From: Pseudomonas cerasi
Lineage (GTDB): Bacteria > Pseudomonadota > Gammaproteobacteria > Pseudomonadales > Pseudomonadaceae
DNA: 64,000 nt
Assembly (NCBI RefSeq): GCF_900074915.1
Contig: NZ_LT222319.1
Span: 496,001-560,000, forward strand
Reading direction: 5' to 3'
Below the pieces are notes generated by a model. It saw only the letters and a list, made by a program, of their open reading frames with translations. It was not told the DNA's origin and searched no databases. Of the stretch, positions 54,827-64,000 are shown piece by piece (position 1 is the stretch's first letter; the number at the start of each line of letters is the position of its first letter). The position numbers and the translations under genes were made by a program.

Positions 54827-54949
54827 ATTCCTCAGACGCAGCCGAATGGAACCCAGCGCTTCATCGCCGATGTCGCCAACCATGCACTGGAACCCAAGTG
54901 GTCATACAAAAATCCCGACCTTAACCAATGGCTGGTAGCCAGGGGATAA
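54827..54949 (+). pseudogene. C-terminal fragment of an unidentified gene next to the IS5 element
   Basis: An open frame of 40 codons with no start encodes QRFIADVANHALEPKWSYKN and then PDLNQWLVARG before a TAA. The composition is protein-like and sharply ends at the stop. Its 5' part is absent (stop at 54824). This looks like a gene truncated by rearrangement or IS activity. The family was not recognised. Confidence 0.5.
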
Positions 54950-55019
54950 ATCATGGGCATGGCGTCTGCACCCAGCTCAATTGATCTCTGTACTGGTCTC
55001 CAAACGCTGCACGCAACCT

Positions 55020-56147
55020 TTAAAAAATGATCGCGTTGGTCACAGCTACCCTGCTGGCATCCAGCATAGGCTTTTCGGATAAGCTTAGAAGGTAGTTTTG
55101 CTCTTTGGCTACCTCTCGGAGGAGACTGTCCATTGCTACGGATAGATGCAGCAAGCCATTGAATTTGTCCTCGGTATTAAAGATAAAGCGGGAGCCATCA
55201 GGTACTACTATTCGCCTCGCTTCTTCCTTATTGTTCCACAAATAATCCAGATATCTTTGGGTCTCGGCCAATATCGCTAGTTCAAAGTAGGCGCCAGCGG
55301 AGAGGCTATGCATGTTTGCATGGTACATTATTGAGGCAATATCAAAGCTTGAGATCGTTACAGGTTTTCCCTCTGCTTCGAGCTCTGCCTTTATGTTTTT
55401 ACATAATCTTATTGATTTGCGGAGCCCACCACCCGTGGTTTCACATCGTTCTCGTACCTTTTTGATGTGCAGGAAAGGCCAGTTTTCAATCGTGGTACTT
55501 TTATGCGAATCTAGGATAGTGACCGCGCGGTCATATTTCTGGCCAGAGGCTTGATAAGTGATGGTGTCATGCCAGTGGGAAGGCACGACATCTACTGGAC
55601 GTGCTAATGACCCTCCTTGCAATTTGATGGCCTTAGAGCCAGAGGTGTCAATTGTCGCAGCGGGAAACGCATCACGAAGAGCTTTACTAATTTCCCCCCT
55701 GCGAGCGGTTAACACCCCAACTGAAGTGCGTGAGGTCGGTGAGCGGTACTGACCCGATGTACTCATGTGCCCACGGGCATCATAGGTATGAAAGTCAGCT
55801 TCTATCGCTAAAAGATCGACATCACTGACTCCTCGAATATGGACATTCAGTGGTACTGATCCCTGAAGCTCGAATTCGAGATTGCCGCTTGTCCTCTTCG
55901 ACAACTGGTTGCTAACCCGTTCTGCGGTTTCGATGCTGATGCGGGTGTAGGTAGGATCTACCTCCTGCATCGCTCCTAAAGCAAACGTTGTATTCGGCTT
56001 GTCTTTAACCCTATGTTCCCACGCCTCTTTTGTGAGGCTTCGGTTCACGATGAAATCCTTCGCATCCATCGCGATCACAGAGGATCTATCAAGGCCCGAG
56101 CGTCTGGAGCGTAGACGGTTGATTCGTTCATTAATTGATGTGCTCAT
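55020..56147 (-). CDS. CD-NTase, cGAS/DncV-like nucleotidyltransferase of a CBASS defence system
   Basis: A 375-residue protein with the CD-NTase active site: GS at 96-97 in ELQGSVPLN, the metal-binding pair D109 and D111 in RGVSDVDLLAI, and the third Asp D186 in RPVDVVPSHWHD. A helical C-terminal domain follows. In CBASS these enzymes make a cyclic oligonucleotide upon phage infection. GAGGAGAAAG lies just before ATG 56147. It starts 17 bp inside the Cap15-like gene, so the two are co-translated. The nucleotide product and clade cannot be read from the sequence. No Cap2/Cap3 genes are present, indicating a type I system. Confidence 0.85.
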   Translation of the reverse strand: MSTSINERINRLRSRRSGLDRSSVIAMDAKDFIVNRSLTKEAWEHRVKDKPNTTFALGAMQEVDPTYTRISIETAERVSNQLSKRTSGNLEFELQGSVPLNVHIRGVSDVDLLAIEADFHTYDARGHMSTSGQYRSPTSRTSVGVLTARRGEISKALRDAFPAATIDTSGSKAIKLQGGSLARPVDVVPSHWHDTITYQASGQKYDRAVTILDSHKSTTIENWPFLHIKKVRERCETTGGGLRKSIRLCKNIKAELEAEGKPVTISSFDIASIMYHANMHSLSAGAYFELAILAETQRYLDYLWNNKEEARRIVVPDGSRFIFNTEDKFNGLLHLSVAMDSLLREVAKEQNYLLSLSEKPMLDASRVAVTNAIIF

Positions 56148-56775
56148 TCTTTCTCCTCAGCTCCATTCGCCCATAGGTGGGCCGACCGTAACCGTTAAAA
56201 TAGTCACCCTGTGCGCAATCTAGTGATTTAGTAAACAAAAGGTTTGCGCTGCCAACATGTCCCCGAAGCTCAGGTTCGCCGGGATTAGGATCATTCCGGT
56301 AGTTATAAAGAAGGCGGTATCCGTCAGCTTCGTCGTGAACCAACGCCGCAGTGATACTGTTGGAGCCTGACTGATGTGTCTTCAAGCGCACTCTAATCTT
56401 GTCCCAAGTTTGACAAATATATACATCAGCTTTCCAGGAGCGAATCGGATTTCCTTCGGTGTCCAGTGTCGTTCCAGTGCACTGCCACTCTCCCGACAGG
56501 TCAGGAACTTTTAGATATTTAACTGCCCAGCGCCATTTCCAAATTGTCGTATTGAATAGAGCATATAACAAGGCAAAGACTATACCTGCGCCAATGAGCG
56601 ACAGGGCTGTCGGTGGAAGATTTACAGGTAGGTTATACTTTTCAGCCAAATCTGCAGCTGATAGCAGCAGAAAAACCGCAATGCCGGAAATCGCGCTTGC
56701 CAGGATTGTCAAATATCTGCCGATAAGAGCTCGATTGATTCCTCCCAACAGGCTGTATTCGTGATCATGAATCAT
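56131..56775 (-). CDS. Cap15-like CBASS effector: two transmembrane helices plus beta-barrel
   Basis: A 214-residue protein. Two N-terminal membrane helices (about 21-40 and 58-77) are followed by a basic linker and the beta-rich domain starting VPDLSGEWQCTGTT. It continues with WKADVYICQTWDKIRVRLKT, ending YGRPTYGRMELRR. This order matches the SMODS-associated 2TM/beta-strand effector (Cap15), which binds the cyclic nucleotide and disrupts the inner membrane. ATG 56775 is chosen; a TTG at 56784 would add three residues. It lies upstream of and overlaps the CD-NTase gene. Confidence 0.82.
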   Translation of the reverse strand: MIHDHEYSLLGGINRALIGRYLTILASAISGIAVFLLLSAADLAEKYNLPVNLPPTALSLIGAGIVFALLYALFNTTIWKWRWAVKYLKVPDLSGEWQCTGTTLDTEGNPIRSWKADVYICQTWDKIRVRLKTHQSGSNSITAALVHDEADGYRLLYNYRNDPNPGEPELRGHVGSANLLFTKSLDCAQGDYFNGYGRPTYGRMELRRKNEHIN

Positions 56776-56875
56776 GAGACTCAACCTTCAATAGACTTAA
56801 TGTCCCGGAACCCCATCAACCTGAAAAGATGGGCAGCAGTAAAGCCGCCCAGAGCCCCTGATGAGACTTCAAAAA

Positions 56876-57082
56876 TTACTGGGTATGACACACCGAGGAG
56901 CACGTCCGACAACCGTTCGATTGTCGGTAGGTGTTGCGAGCCTGGCGAACAGCGGTCGCACAGGTGGTGTGATAGCCAAGATCAAGGCGATTGTGAACTG
57001 CCGGCAAATAGATGCACGTACTGGTATGCACCTCGTGGTCACCGTTGGTCTGTGCGTTGCGGTTGACGAAATATTGAGCCAT
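56876..57082 (-). CDS. Small Cys/His-rich protein of unknown function
   Basis: A 68-residue protein starting MAQYFVNRNAQTNGDHEVHT. It has Cys and His residues spaced as STCIYLP, HTTCATAV and NGCRTCSSVCHT, which suggests a small zinc-binding fold. It follows the 84-residue gene with a 1-bp gap, using that gene's terminal GGGGTAAG as ribosome site, so the two are coupled. It lies 100 bp upstream of the Cap15-like gene on the same strand. Similar short proteins occur in other genomes by memory; their role is unknown to me. Confidence 0.7.
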   Translation of the reverse strand: MAQYFVNRNAQTNGDHEVHTSTCIYLPAVHNRLDLGYHTTCATAVRQARNTYRQSNGCRTCSSVCHTQ

Positions 57083-57083
57083 T

Positions 57084-57338
57084 TTACTTACCCCGCTCTT
57101 TGTTCGATTGGGCGAGTACCGAGGCAGCTAAGGTCTTGGTGGTGGCGTTGTACTTGTTGCTGTCGAGAACATGACTGGCTTTAGTCTCCATATCGGCACC
57201 GGTTTGCTTGCCGGTCGAAGCTTGAGCCATGGCAGACCCTGCCAATTCCTTCTGGATGGCCGAGGAGCTGTCACTACGCAGGATTTTGGAGGCCAAGCTG
57301 GCCACGGGAGACGAAGTTTGTTTAGGATTTTTCGGCAC
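57084..57338 (-). CDS. Small Ala/Ser-rich helical protein of unknown function
   Basis: An 84-residue protein starting MPKNPKQTSSPVASLASKIL (GTG start, AGGAG nine bases upstream). It consists of two similar Ala/Ser-rich helical halves: SPVASLASKILRSDSSSAIQ and ASHVLDSNKYNATTKTLAAS, with a repeat-like SLASKIL / AASVLAQ pattern. No catalytic motif is visible. It is the first gene of the apparent operon leading to the Cap15-like/CD-NTase pair. Function unknown. Confidence 0.68.
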   Translation of the reverse strand: MPKNPKQTSSPVASLASKILRSDSSSAIQKELAGSAMAQASTGKQTGADMETKASHVLDSNKYNATTKTLAASVLAQSNKERGK

Positions 57339-58109
57339 GTTTGGGTGCTCCTGTATCTAGAAAAAATCGAGTAGGCAGGAGCAACCCTTGAGCGGAAAAC
57401 CGAGCTGAATGGTTGACATCCAAAGTCGGTTTTTCTCTAATGCGCGTCCCACCAGTGTCCGCATTGGCTCAGGGATTGGCGGGTATGTGTGCTCGGCGTC
57501 CAAACTTTGCACGCATACCCGCTGTGTTCACTGACACCTCAGCCTCTCGCAAAAACACAACATGTAGTGCTGATGTCGAGATGACCTACAAGATAATGGG
57601 GTCAAAATGACATTGCAAGGTAACAACCCTGTGGATAACTTGTGCGCAAATCAGTGCTTGGATCCATTTTACCCCTGTATGTATGCCCAGCCCTTCTAAA
57701 TCGGGGGGTAGGACGTTCATCATTGAAATAATTTGAAACACACTCCACTCGCATACCCGTGTTGTGCTGTTGAACAGCCATCCTAAGTATTTAAAAGTGA
57801 CAATCTAGTGGCGTCATTTCTCCATTAACTCTAGTTTGGTTTTACCGTCAGTTGCTGTTCCTGAGCTCTTTCCACGGCCAGTGGGCGACGCTAAAAAACG
57901 TCCATTGAAAACATTCGGGCGGGGTATTGCGGGGCTATTTCCTCTGTCATATGATCACGCTAGGCGGTGATGGTCGCCTGGCGCCTGTTTCGCGAAGCAA
58001 TAGCCCATCTGTGACACCTTCAGTTTTACATCGGCATGTCCCTAACCAGACGCTGCCCGGTGAACAGGCAATCGGACACCTAAGCGTCGTTGATTTAGGA
58101 ACCTTTGCC
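57339..58109. other. Non-coding region with inverted repeat and a DnaA-box-like site
   Basis: A 771-bp divergent gap. It contains the near-perfect inverted repeat GCGGGTATGTGTGC (57479-57492) and GCACGCATACCCGC (57509-57522), another CGCATACCCG copy near 57750, and TGTGGATAA at 57630-57638. No ORF with recognisable character was found. It should hold the promoters of the small-gene/CBASS operon (leftward) and of the 58110 gene (rightward). Confidence 0.45.
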
Positions 58110-58931
58110 ATGTCTGATTTTTCCCCGCTAAACATCTTCAAATCCCAAGCTAAACAGCTTGCTCGTGATCAGGGCCTGAAGCTTTCTATCGCTCAAGAAA
58201 CCCTTGTGCAAAAAGCGGGCTTCGCTGATTACCATGAGCTTTCTGTCGTCGCTCAACGGAATCCCAAGGATCCGCGTCTGATGTTGGCCGTTTTTGGGAT
58301 CAAAGACTTTTCCCAAGCGATCCATGAGGATGATGTCTACGCCGACCTGGATCTAGAGCTGGAGGATCAGCTCTCCGGTGCGATTGCGGATACCAATGCA
58401 AGTGGATTCACGATTGATGCTCTTGAAGTGGAAGCCGCCGACTACAGCGATACAACCGGGAAGCTCACATTGGGGCTCTCCCTTACGTACCAGGGGCAGC
58501 AAGATCAGGAAAGGATGTATCACGGTGCAGCGTTCTTCCTCAATGCAACGGTTGAGCTACTGCGCCGCGAAGGTAAGTGGCTGCTGAGTGAGGAGGGCGT
58601 TTCCATCATCAGCGGTGAATCTGATGCTGATCGCGACCGTAGATCTGAGCAGGAGTATTGGGCAACAGTGGAAGAAGCCCGGAGTAGTAACCGGATGTCC
58701 ATGGCTCAAGCCCTTGCGATTGAACTCGGGATATCCGCCGACGACGCCGAGCTCTTGTCCGGAGCAGAGATCACGACCAACGAATCGGATGACGGACTCG
58801 TATATAGCTACTGGATCAATCTTGAACCGGAAGCTGAAGGCGAACTGAGAGCAGACCTGCTGGCGCGATTCGGCTCTTTGAAGTACGAGCTAGGCCCGAG
58901 CTTCTTCGACGATATTGAGCACGAGTTCTGA
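58110..58931 (+). CDS. Unknown protein with N-terminal helical domain found in mobile-element proteins
   Basis: A 273-residue protein starting MSDFSPLNIFKSQAKQLARD. The first ~50 residues (FKSQAKQLARDQGLKLSIAQ, then LVQKAGFADYHELSVVAQ) resemble a small helical domain common at the start of plasmid/island proteins in which an alpha-helical region precedes a variable part. The remainder is acidic and beta-rich (ALEVEAADYSDTTGKLTLGL), with no motif I recognise. An in-frame upstream start at 57927 is less likely. It stands alone, ending shortly before the IS21 element. Confidence 0.6.
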   Translation: MSDFSPLNIFKSQAKQLARDQGLKLSIAQETLVQKAGFADYHELSVVAQRNPKDPRLMLAVFGIKDFSQAIHEDDVYADLDLELEDQLSGAIADTNASGFTIDALEVEAADYSDTTGKLTLGLSLTYQGQQDQERMYHGAAFFLNATVELLRREGKWLLSEEGVSIISGESDADRDRRSEQEYWATVEEARSSNRMSMAQALAIELGISADDAELLSGAEITTNESDDGLVYSYWINLEPEAEGELRADLLARFGSLKYELGPSFFDDIEHEF

Positions 58932-59099
58932 GATTGATGAGGTGATGGCCAGCTGAAAGCTGGCCATTCAAAACAATCACCCTCATCCCCCTGTTCACAA
59001 AACTGGCCCCTATTTGTCACCGCCACTGTAAAAATGACCCCCTAACGCCAACCTAGAATTGACCCCCCTGGGTAAAACTGGCGGCTTTGAGCTGCCAAT

Positions 59100-60928
<1,829 letters not shown>

Positions 60929-60976
60929 GTTGGCGATTTAGCACGGAAGGGGGTCACTTTTTAGTTGGCGTTGACA

Positions 60977-61546
60977 CCTATTAACAGGATTTCCCTATCT
61001 TCTGGCCGGCAGCTATCAGATCGACCTTTCGTGAACGTCCCGCCAAGCAGATATGCCCGGGGGAACGTGCAGCCGGCTTCCGTTACCCTTGCTCAAAAAA
61101 TGCGGACGGCTCTGCCATCGCTGTCTTCATCGGCACCGGCGCGTATCGTCGGAAAGTGACATTCTTATTCGGGGATGCGCTGAAGGGCTGTGGGCTTCGA
61201 TCCCGTCAACTGGAGACACCAGCGACACTTTCCCGCTGGAGCAAGAAACCGGCCCGGTAGACCGGCTTTCTTAGTCATCTAAACTTTACGAACTGGGGAT
61301 GAGCTTGCTGAAGGTAGTCTTTGACGAGCCCCGTGATGAACTGGTGGCCTTCATCAATCGTCATCGATATGCGTCCGGCCAACACGCGTTCAAAATTTAT
61401 TAACTGGGATTATGGTGGCTGCGTATAGCCGAGCTGCTGTCGTCTAACCGGAACCGCTGAGCGAAGGTAGAAGCGCTCGCTTACACAGTCTATCCGGGCA
61501 TAAACATGGCTCATGGGCTGACAAGGGCAGCCCTGACGCTCGGGCT
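60977..61546. other. Non-coding region between IS21 element and caspase-like gene
   Basis: A 570-bp stretch with no credible gene. A hairpin-like AAGAAACCGG-CCCGGTAGA-CCGGCTTTCTT at 61243-61272 may be a terminator. It may be the far end of an older gene now degraded. Confidence 0.4.
61243..61272. terminator. Possible terminator hairpin in accessory DNA
   Basis: AAGAAACCGG pairs with CCGG(C)TTTCTT with one bulge around a 9-nt loop. No gene ends directly upstream on the forward strand, so its role is unclear. Confidence 0.4.
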
Positions 61547-62413
61547 CTACCTGCAATGCCGCTTGCCCTCCACGAATGCGCGGAAATCACCGTAGGGAAT
61601 GGGCAATTTGCCGTGGAAGAAAATGGACGACGCGTGGTTGTAGAAACCATGGGGCGATCTCACATACGCCTTTGCTTTAGCTCGGGCTGCTCGAATCATT
61701 TCACGATTACTGTACCCGGCTTTTGCAACCTGGTTGGTGACGATCTGCTCTACGACCTCAGCACGCCCTGCGGCATTGAAGCTGTTTACCATAAAGGTGG
61801 CCAGGGTTCGGTAAAACCATTCTCCGCAGTGGAATAGCGTTAAAGGGGGAGCTAACAGGGCAAGCCCTGCCTGCAAATCCCCAGACTGAACCACGGACTT
61901 GTAGAACCCTGGAATGACGTCCCGAAGGTAGCCAGCTCGCACCTCATCAGGTGCGGCGATGAGATAGTTGAATGGACAAGGCGCCATAATGCTCACAAAC
62001 CTTGAAACCTCAAACCCGTGGCACACAGCTAGCACTACCGCCGTGTTATTCCGGGTAGCCTGGTTGATTGCCGCAATCTCTTGGACAAGCTCTTCCCATC
62101 CGACATATTCCTTGCTGGCGTGGAGGAAGATTCCTTTCGCCGGGTCGCCATGGCACTCGAAATGGAGTACGGGAGAGAGGACACCTGATCTGCATTCAGC
62201 GTGCACCAGCCTCAGTGCTGCAATAAGCATCTGCTTGCTTTTGATCTTGTGGAAGCTGCAGTACCCAGCCCGGCCAATGGCAGCGGAGTGGTCGAGCAAG
62301 TCCTCGTAAAGCCGCCGCCCAGTCTGCATCTCGCCTTCACCGAGCGCATCGAAAATGATCAAGCCGTTGTTTTGACATATCGAGGTGTAAACCAGCTCTT
62401 CCATAGTCACCAT
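61547..62413 (-). CDS. Caspase-like (CHAT/C14-type fold) putative cysteine protease
   Basis: A 288-residue protein with the caspase-hemoglobinase-like dyad pattern. A hydrophobic strand leads into His88-Gly89 in LHFECHGDP, and a second strand leads into Cys131 in VVLAVCHGFEVS about 43 residues later. Next come a variable loop (PCPFNYLIAAPDEVRAGYLR) and a helical C-terminal part that lacks other domains. The ATG at 62413 is chosen, with an in-frame ATG at 62404. Such proteins occur in defence and cell-death contexts, but function here is inferred. A gene cut by an IS21 element lies 64 bp upstream on the same strand. Confidence 0.65.
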   Translation of the reverse strand: MVTMEELVYTSICQNNGLIIFDALGEGEMQTGRRLYEDLLDHSAAIGRAGYCSFHKIKSKQMLIAALRLVHAECRSGVLSPVLHFECHGDPAKGIFLHASKEYVGWEELVQEIAAINQATRNNTAVVLAVCHGFEVSRFVSIMAPCPFNYLIAAPDEVRAGYLRDVIPGFYKSVVQSGDLQAGLALLAPPLTLFHCGEWFYRTLATFMVNSFNAAGRAEVVEQIVTNQVAKAGYSNREMIRAARAKAKAYVRSPHGFYNHASSIFFHGKLPIPYGDFRAFVEGKRHCR

Positions 62414-62477
62414 TATCCAGATGGGACGGGTTGCCTATCATGCTTCTGCGCCCTGGCGAAGCGCGCAACACGTCTGC

Positions 62478-62590
62478 CTACGAAATATCGAAAGTCCGTA
62501 TCTTGATCGAAACACCGAAACTTGTGTATTCGTCTTCGACATCGCCATTGCGACCTACCGGTAGTAGTACGCAGATGAGCTTCTGGGTGT
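62478..62590 (-). pseudogene. C-terminal remnant of a gene disrupted by the second IS21 element
   Basis: On the reverse strand about 37 residues (GNTQKLICVLLPVGRNGDVE, then DEYTSFGVSIKIRTFDIS) run to a stop at 62478. They have natural composition, and their frame continues into IS terminal sequence near 62590. They lie 64 bp upstream of the caspase-like gene and would have been its operon partner. The 5' part of the gene is beyond the element, outside this window. The family is unknown. Confidence 0.5.
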
Positions 62591-64000
62591 TGCCGCTGAC
62601 CGAAAACTGACCCAGTAGAGGCTGTTCTGCCGACTGAAAACTGACCCAGGTGTTCAACTGCTTCTGCTCACTTTTTGAGCAGGAGAACACAGGGTGATCA
62701 GCATGGAAATGTTGGGAAAAATCCGGCGGATGTACTTCCGCGACAAGCTCTCGCTGCATCAGATAGCCAAGCGTACCGGGCTGTCGAGAAACACCATCCG
62801 AAAATGGGTCAGAGCGCCCGAAGCCAATCAACCGGCGTACCAACGGTGCGCATCCTTCAATAAGCTCAACCCTTTTCACGAGACCTTAGAGCAGGCGCTC
62901 AAGGCTGATTCGTTCCGGCCAAAACACAACCGTAGGAGCGCCAAGGCACTTTTTGAGCAGATCAAGGCCGAGGGTTATGACGGCGGTTACAGCCAGCTCA
63001 CGGCGTTTGTCCGCTCTTGGCGGTGCGAGCAAGGCAAGTCTGTACGCGCTTTTGTACCGCTGACTTTTGCCCTCGGTGAGGCCTTTCAGTTTGACTGGAG
63101 CGAAGAAGGCCTGCTGATCGGTGGCCTGTTTCGACGTATCCAGGTCTCCCATATGAAGCTGTGCGCAAGTCGCGCGTTCTGGTTGGTTGCGTACCCCAGT
63201 CAAGGCCACGAGATGCTGTTTGATGCCCATACACGTTCGTTTGGAGCGTTGGGTGGCGTGCCACGTCGCGGCATCTACGACAACATGAAAACGGCTGTCG
63301 ACAAGGTTAACAAAGGCAAAGGCCGCACGGTCAATGCCCGGTTTTCCGTGATGTGCGCGCACTATCTGTTCGATCCGGACTTCTGCAACGTGGCCTCTGG
63401 CTGGGAGAAAGGCATCGTCGAAAAGAACGTGCAAGACAGCCGGAGGCGAATCTGGCTCGATGCTCAAAATTGCATGTTCCATACCTTCGAGGAGCTGAAC
63501 GTCTGGCTCGGCCAACGCTGTCGTACGCTCTGGGCTGAACTTGTACATCCGCAGTACAACGGTTTGACGGTGGCAGAAGCCCTGGAGCTGGAGCAGGCTG
63601 AAATGATGCCGATGCCGACGGCCTTTGATGGCTACGTGGAACGCACCGTCCGTGTCTCTAGCACCTGCCTGATCAGCGTGGCGCGCAATCGTTATTCGGT
63701 GCCTTGCGAGCGTGTGGATCAATGGGTCAGCAGCCGTTTGTACCCTTCGCGAATCGTGGTCATTGCCGACGAAACGGTGATCGCCAGTCACGAGCGCCTC
63801 TTTGATCGAGATCAGATCGGTTTTGACTGGCAGCACTACATCCCACTCATCGAACGCAAGCCTGGTGCACTGCGCAATGGCGCTCCATTTGCTGATCTGC
63901 CAAAACCGTTACAGCTTCTTAAACGCGGACTGAGGCGTCACACCAACGGTGATCGAATCATGATGCAGGTACTGGCTGCTGTGCCCATCGCCGGTCTCGA
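62588..64000 (+). mobile_element. IS21-family element, left end and istA (cut by window edge)
   Basis: Two copies of CTGAAAACTGACCCAG-type terminal repeat (near 62600 and 62633) precede a long istA. This matches IS21 ends with multiple transposase-binding sites. The exact left boundary (about 62588-62591) is inferred from the repeat and from the adjacent gene fragment. The right end and istB lie outside the window. Confidence 0.8.
62694..64000 (+). CDS. istA: IS21 transposase IstA, long form, 3' end beyond window
   Basis: At least 435 residues. An N-terminal helix-turn-helix (SLHQIAKRTGLSRNTIRKWV) is followed by a DDE core with FQFDWSEEG, GIYDNMKTAV and GIVEKNVQDSRRR. The GTG at 62694 has AGGAG eight bases upstream; ATG 62703 (MEMLGKIRRMYFRD) is the alternative. 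It is clearly different from the IstA at 59100, so two unrelated IS21 members lie within 4 kb. No stop is reached by 64000. Confidence 0.88.
   Translation, partial: MISMEMLGKIRRMYFRDKLSLHQIAKRTGLSRNTIRKWVRAPEANQPAYQRCASFNKLNPFHETLEQALKADSFRPKHNRRSAKALFEQIKAEGYDGGYSQLTAFVRSWRCEQGKSVRAFVPLTFALGEAFQFDWSEEGLLIGGLFRRIQVSHMKLCASRAFWLVAYPSQGHEMLFDAHTRSFGALGGVPRRGIYDNMKTAVDKVNKGKGRTVNARFSVMCAHYLFDPDFCNVASGWEKGIVEKNVQDSRRRIWLDAQNCMFHTFEELNVWLGQRCRTLWAELVHPQYNGLTVAEALELEQAEMMPMPTAFDGYVERTVRVSSTCLISVARNRYSVPCERVDQWVSSRLYPSRIVVIADETVIASHERLFDRDQIGFDWQHYIPLIERKPGALRNGAPFADLPKPLQLLKRGLRRHTNGDRIMMQVLAAVPIAGL

Noticed and set aside
57413..57610. Short forward ORF in the 57.4-57.6 kb region
   Set aside because: No ribosome site and no family character; it spans the inverted repeat and is more likely regulatory DNA.
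61190..61224. TTCGATCCC...GACACCA resembling a tRNA or tmRNA 3' end
   Set aside because: The T-stem and acceptor stem do not pair with any upstream partner, and the spacing is wrong. It is probably chance.

Overview
The window is a chromosomal segment of a fluorescent Pseudomonas, most likely of the P. syringae group. This rests on the gene order and on recognisable families: the bioBFHCD cluster, pqqFABCDE with a trailing prolyl-oligopeptidase gene, the davBA lysine pair, glcB, gcvR, modE/comF, a Gac/Rsm regulatory RNA with a GacA box, and REP-type intergenic repeats. It is an inference from the sequence alone. Two thirds or more of the window is compact, high-GC core chromosome. The last ~10 kb is an accessory region beginning at a displaced tRNA 3' end.

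Layout. 1-8.3 kb: truncated chemoreceptor, a coiled-coil protein plus ZapA-type pair, a DnaQ-like exonuclease with a cNMP/CBS/DUF294 signalling protein, a single-domain response regulator, malate synthase G (glcB), gcvR, and a HigBA-like toxin-antitoxin pair. 8.5-19.6 kb: rarD, an SrkA-type kinase, a LacI regulator overlapping an ABC uptake operon that ends in a GpdQ-like phosphodiesterase (probable phosphodiester scavenging), a Tat-exported PhoX-like phosphatase, and modE. 19.6-25 kb: comF divergent from bioBFHCD, which covers biotin synthesis from malonyl-ACP methylation to the final sulfur insertion. 25-31.5 kb: an orphan flagellar-rod-like protein, two DmdC-type acyl-CoA dehydrogenases flanking a membrane diguanylate cyclase, then an RsmX/Y-family RNA with a perfect GacA-binding site. 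31.6-39.4 kb: a Pmp3-like small membrane protein and the PQQ cofactor operon with an attenuator-like terminator after pqqA. 39.5-43.7 kb: lysine 2-monooxygenase and 5-aminovaleramidase, an Lrp-type regulator and a FUSC membrane protein. 44-53.4 kb: fragments of HipA-like and Fic-like genes, a GNAT enzyme, a 1346-residue NRPS-like protein of the Pls/PosA type translationally coupled to its own phosphopantetheinyl transferase, an AraC regulator, a LysE exporter, a formate/nitrite channel and msrA.

53.6 kb to the end: an accessory island. It begins at a 26-bp tRNA 3' end (probably elongator tRNA-Met) still followed by its terminator. It holds an IS5-family element, an IS21-family element with precise ends and a 6-bp target duplication, and the start of a second IS21-type element. 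Between them lie a CBASS anti-phage system (CD-NTase plus a Cap15-type 2TM/beta-barrel effector) in an apparent operon with two tiny uncharacterised genes, a protein of unknown function, and a caspase-like protein with a His/Cys dyad. The gene upstream of the caspase-like one appears to have been cut by the second IS21 element. The best candidates for something undescribed are the four-gene CBASS operon and the caspase-like locus.
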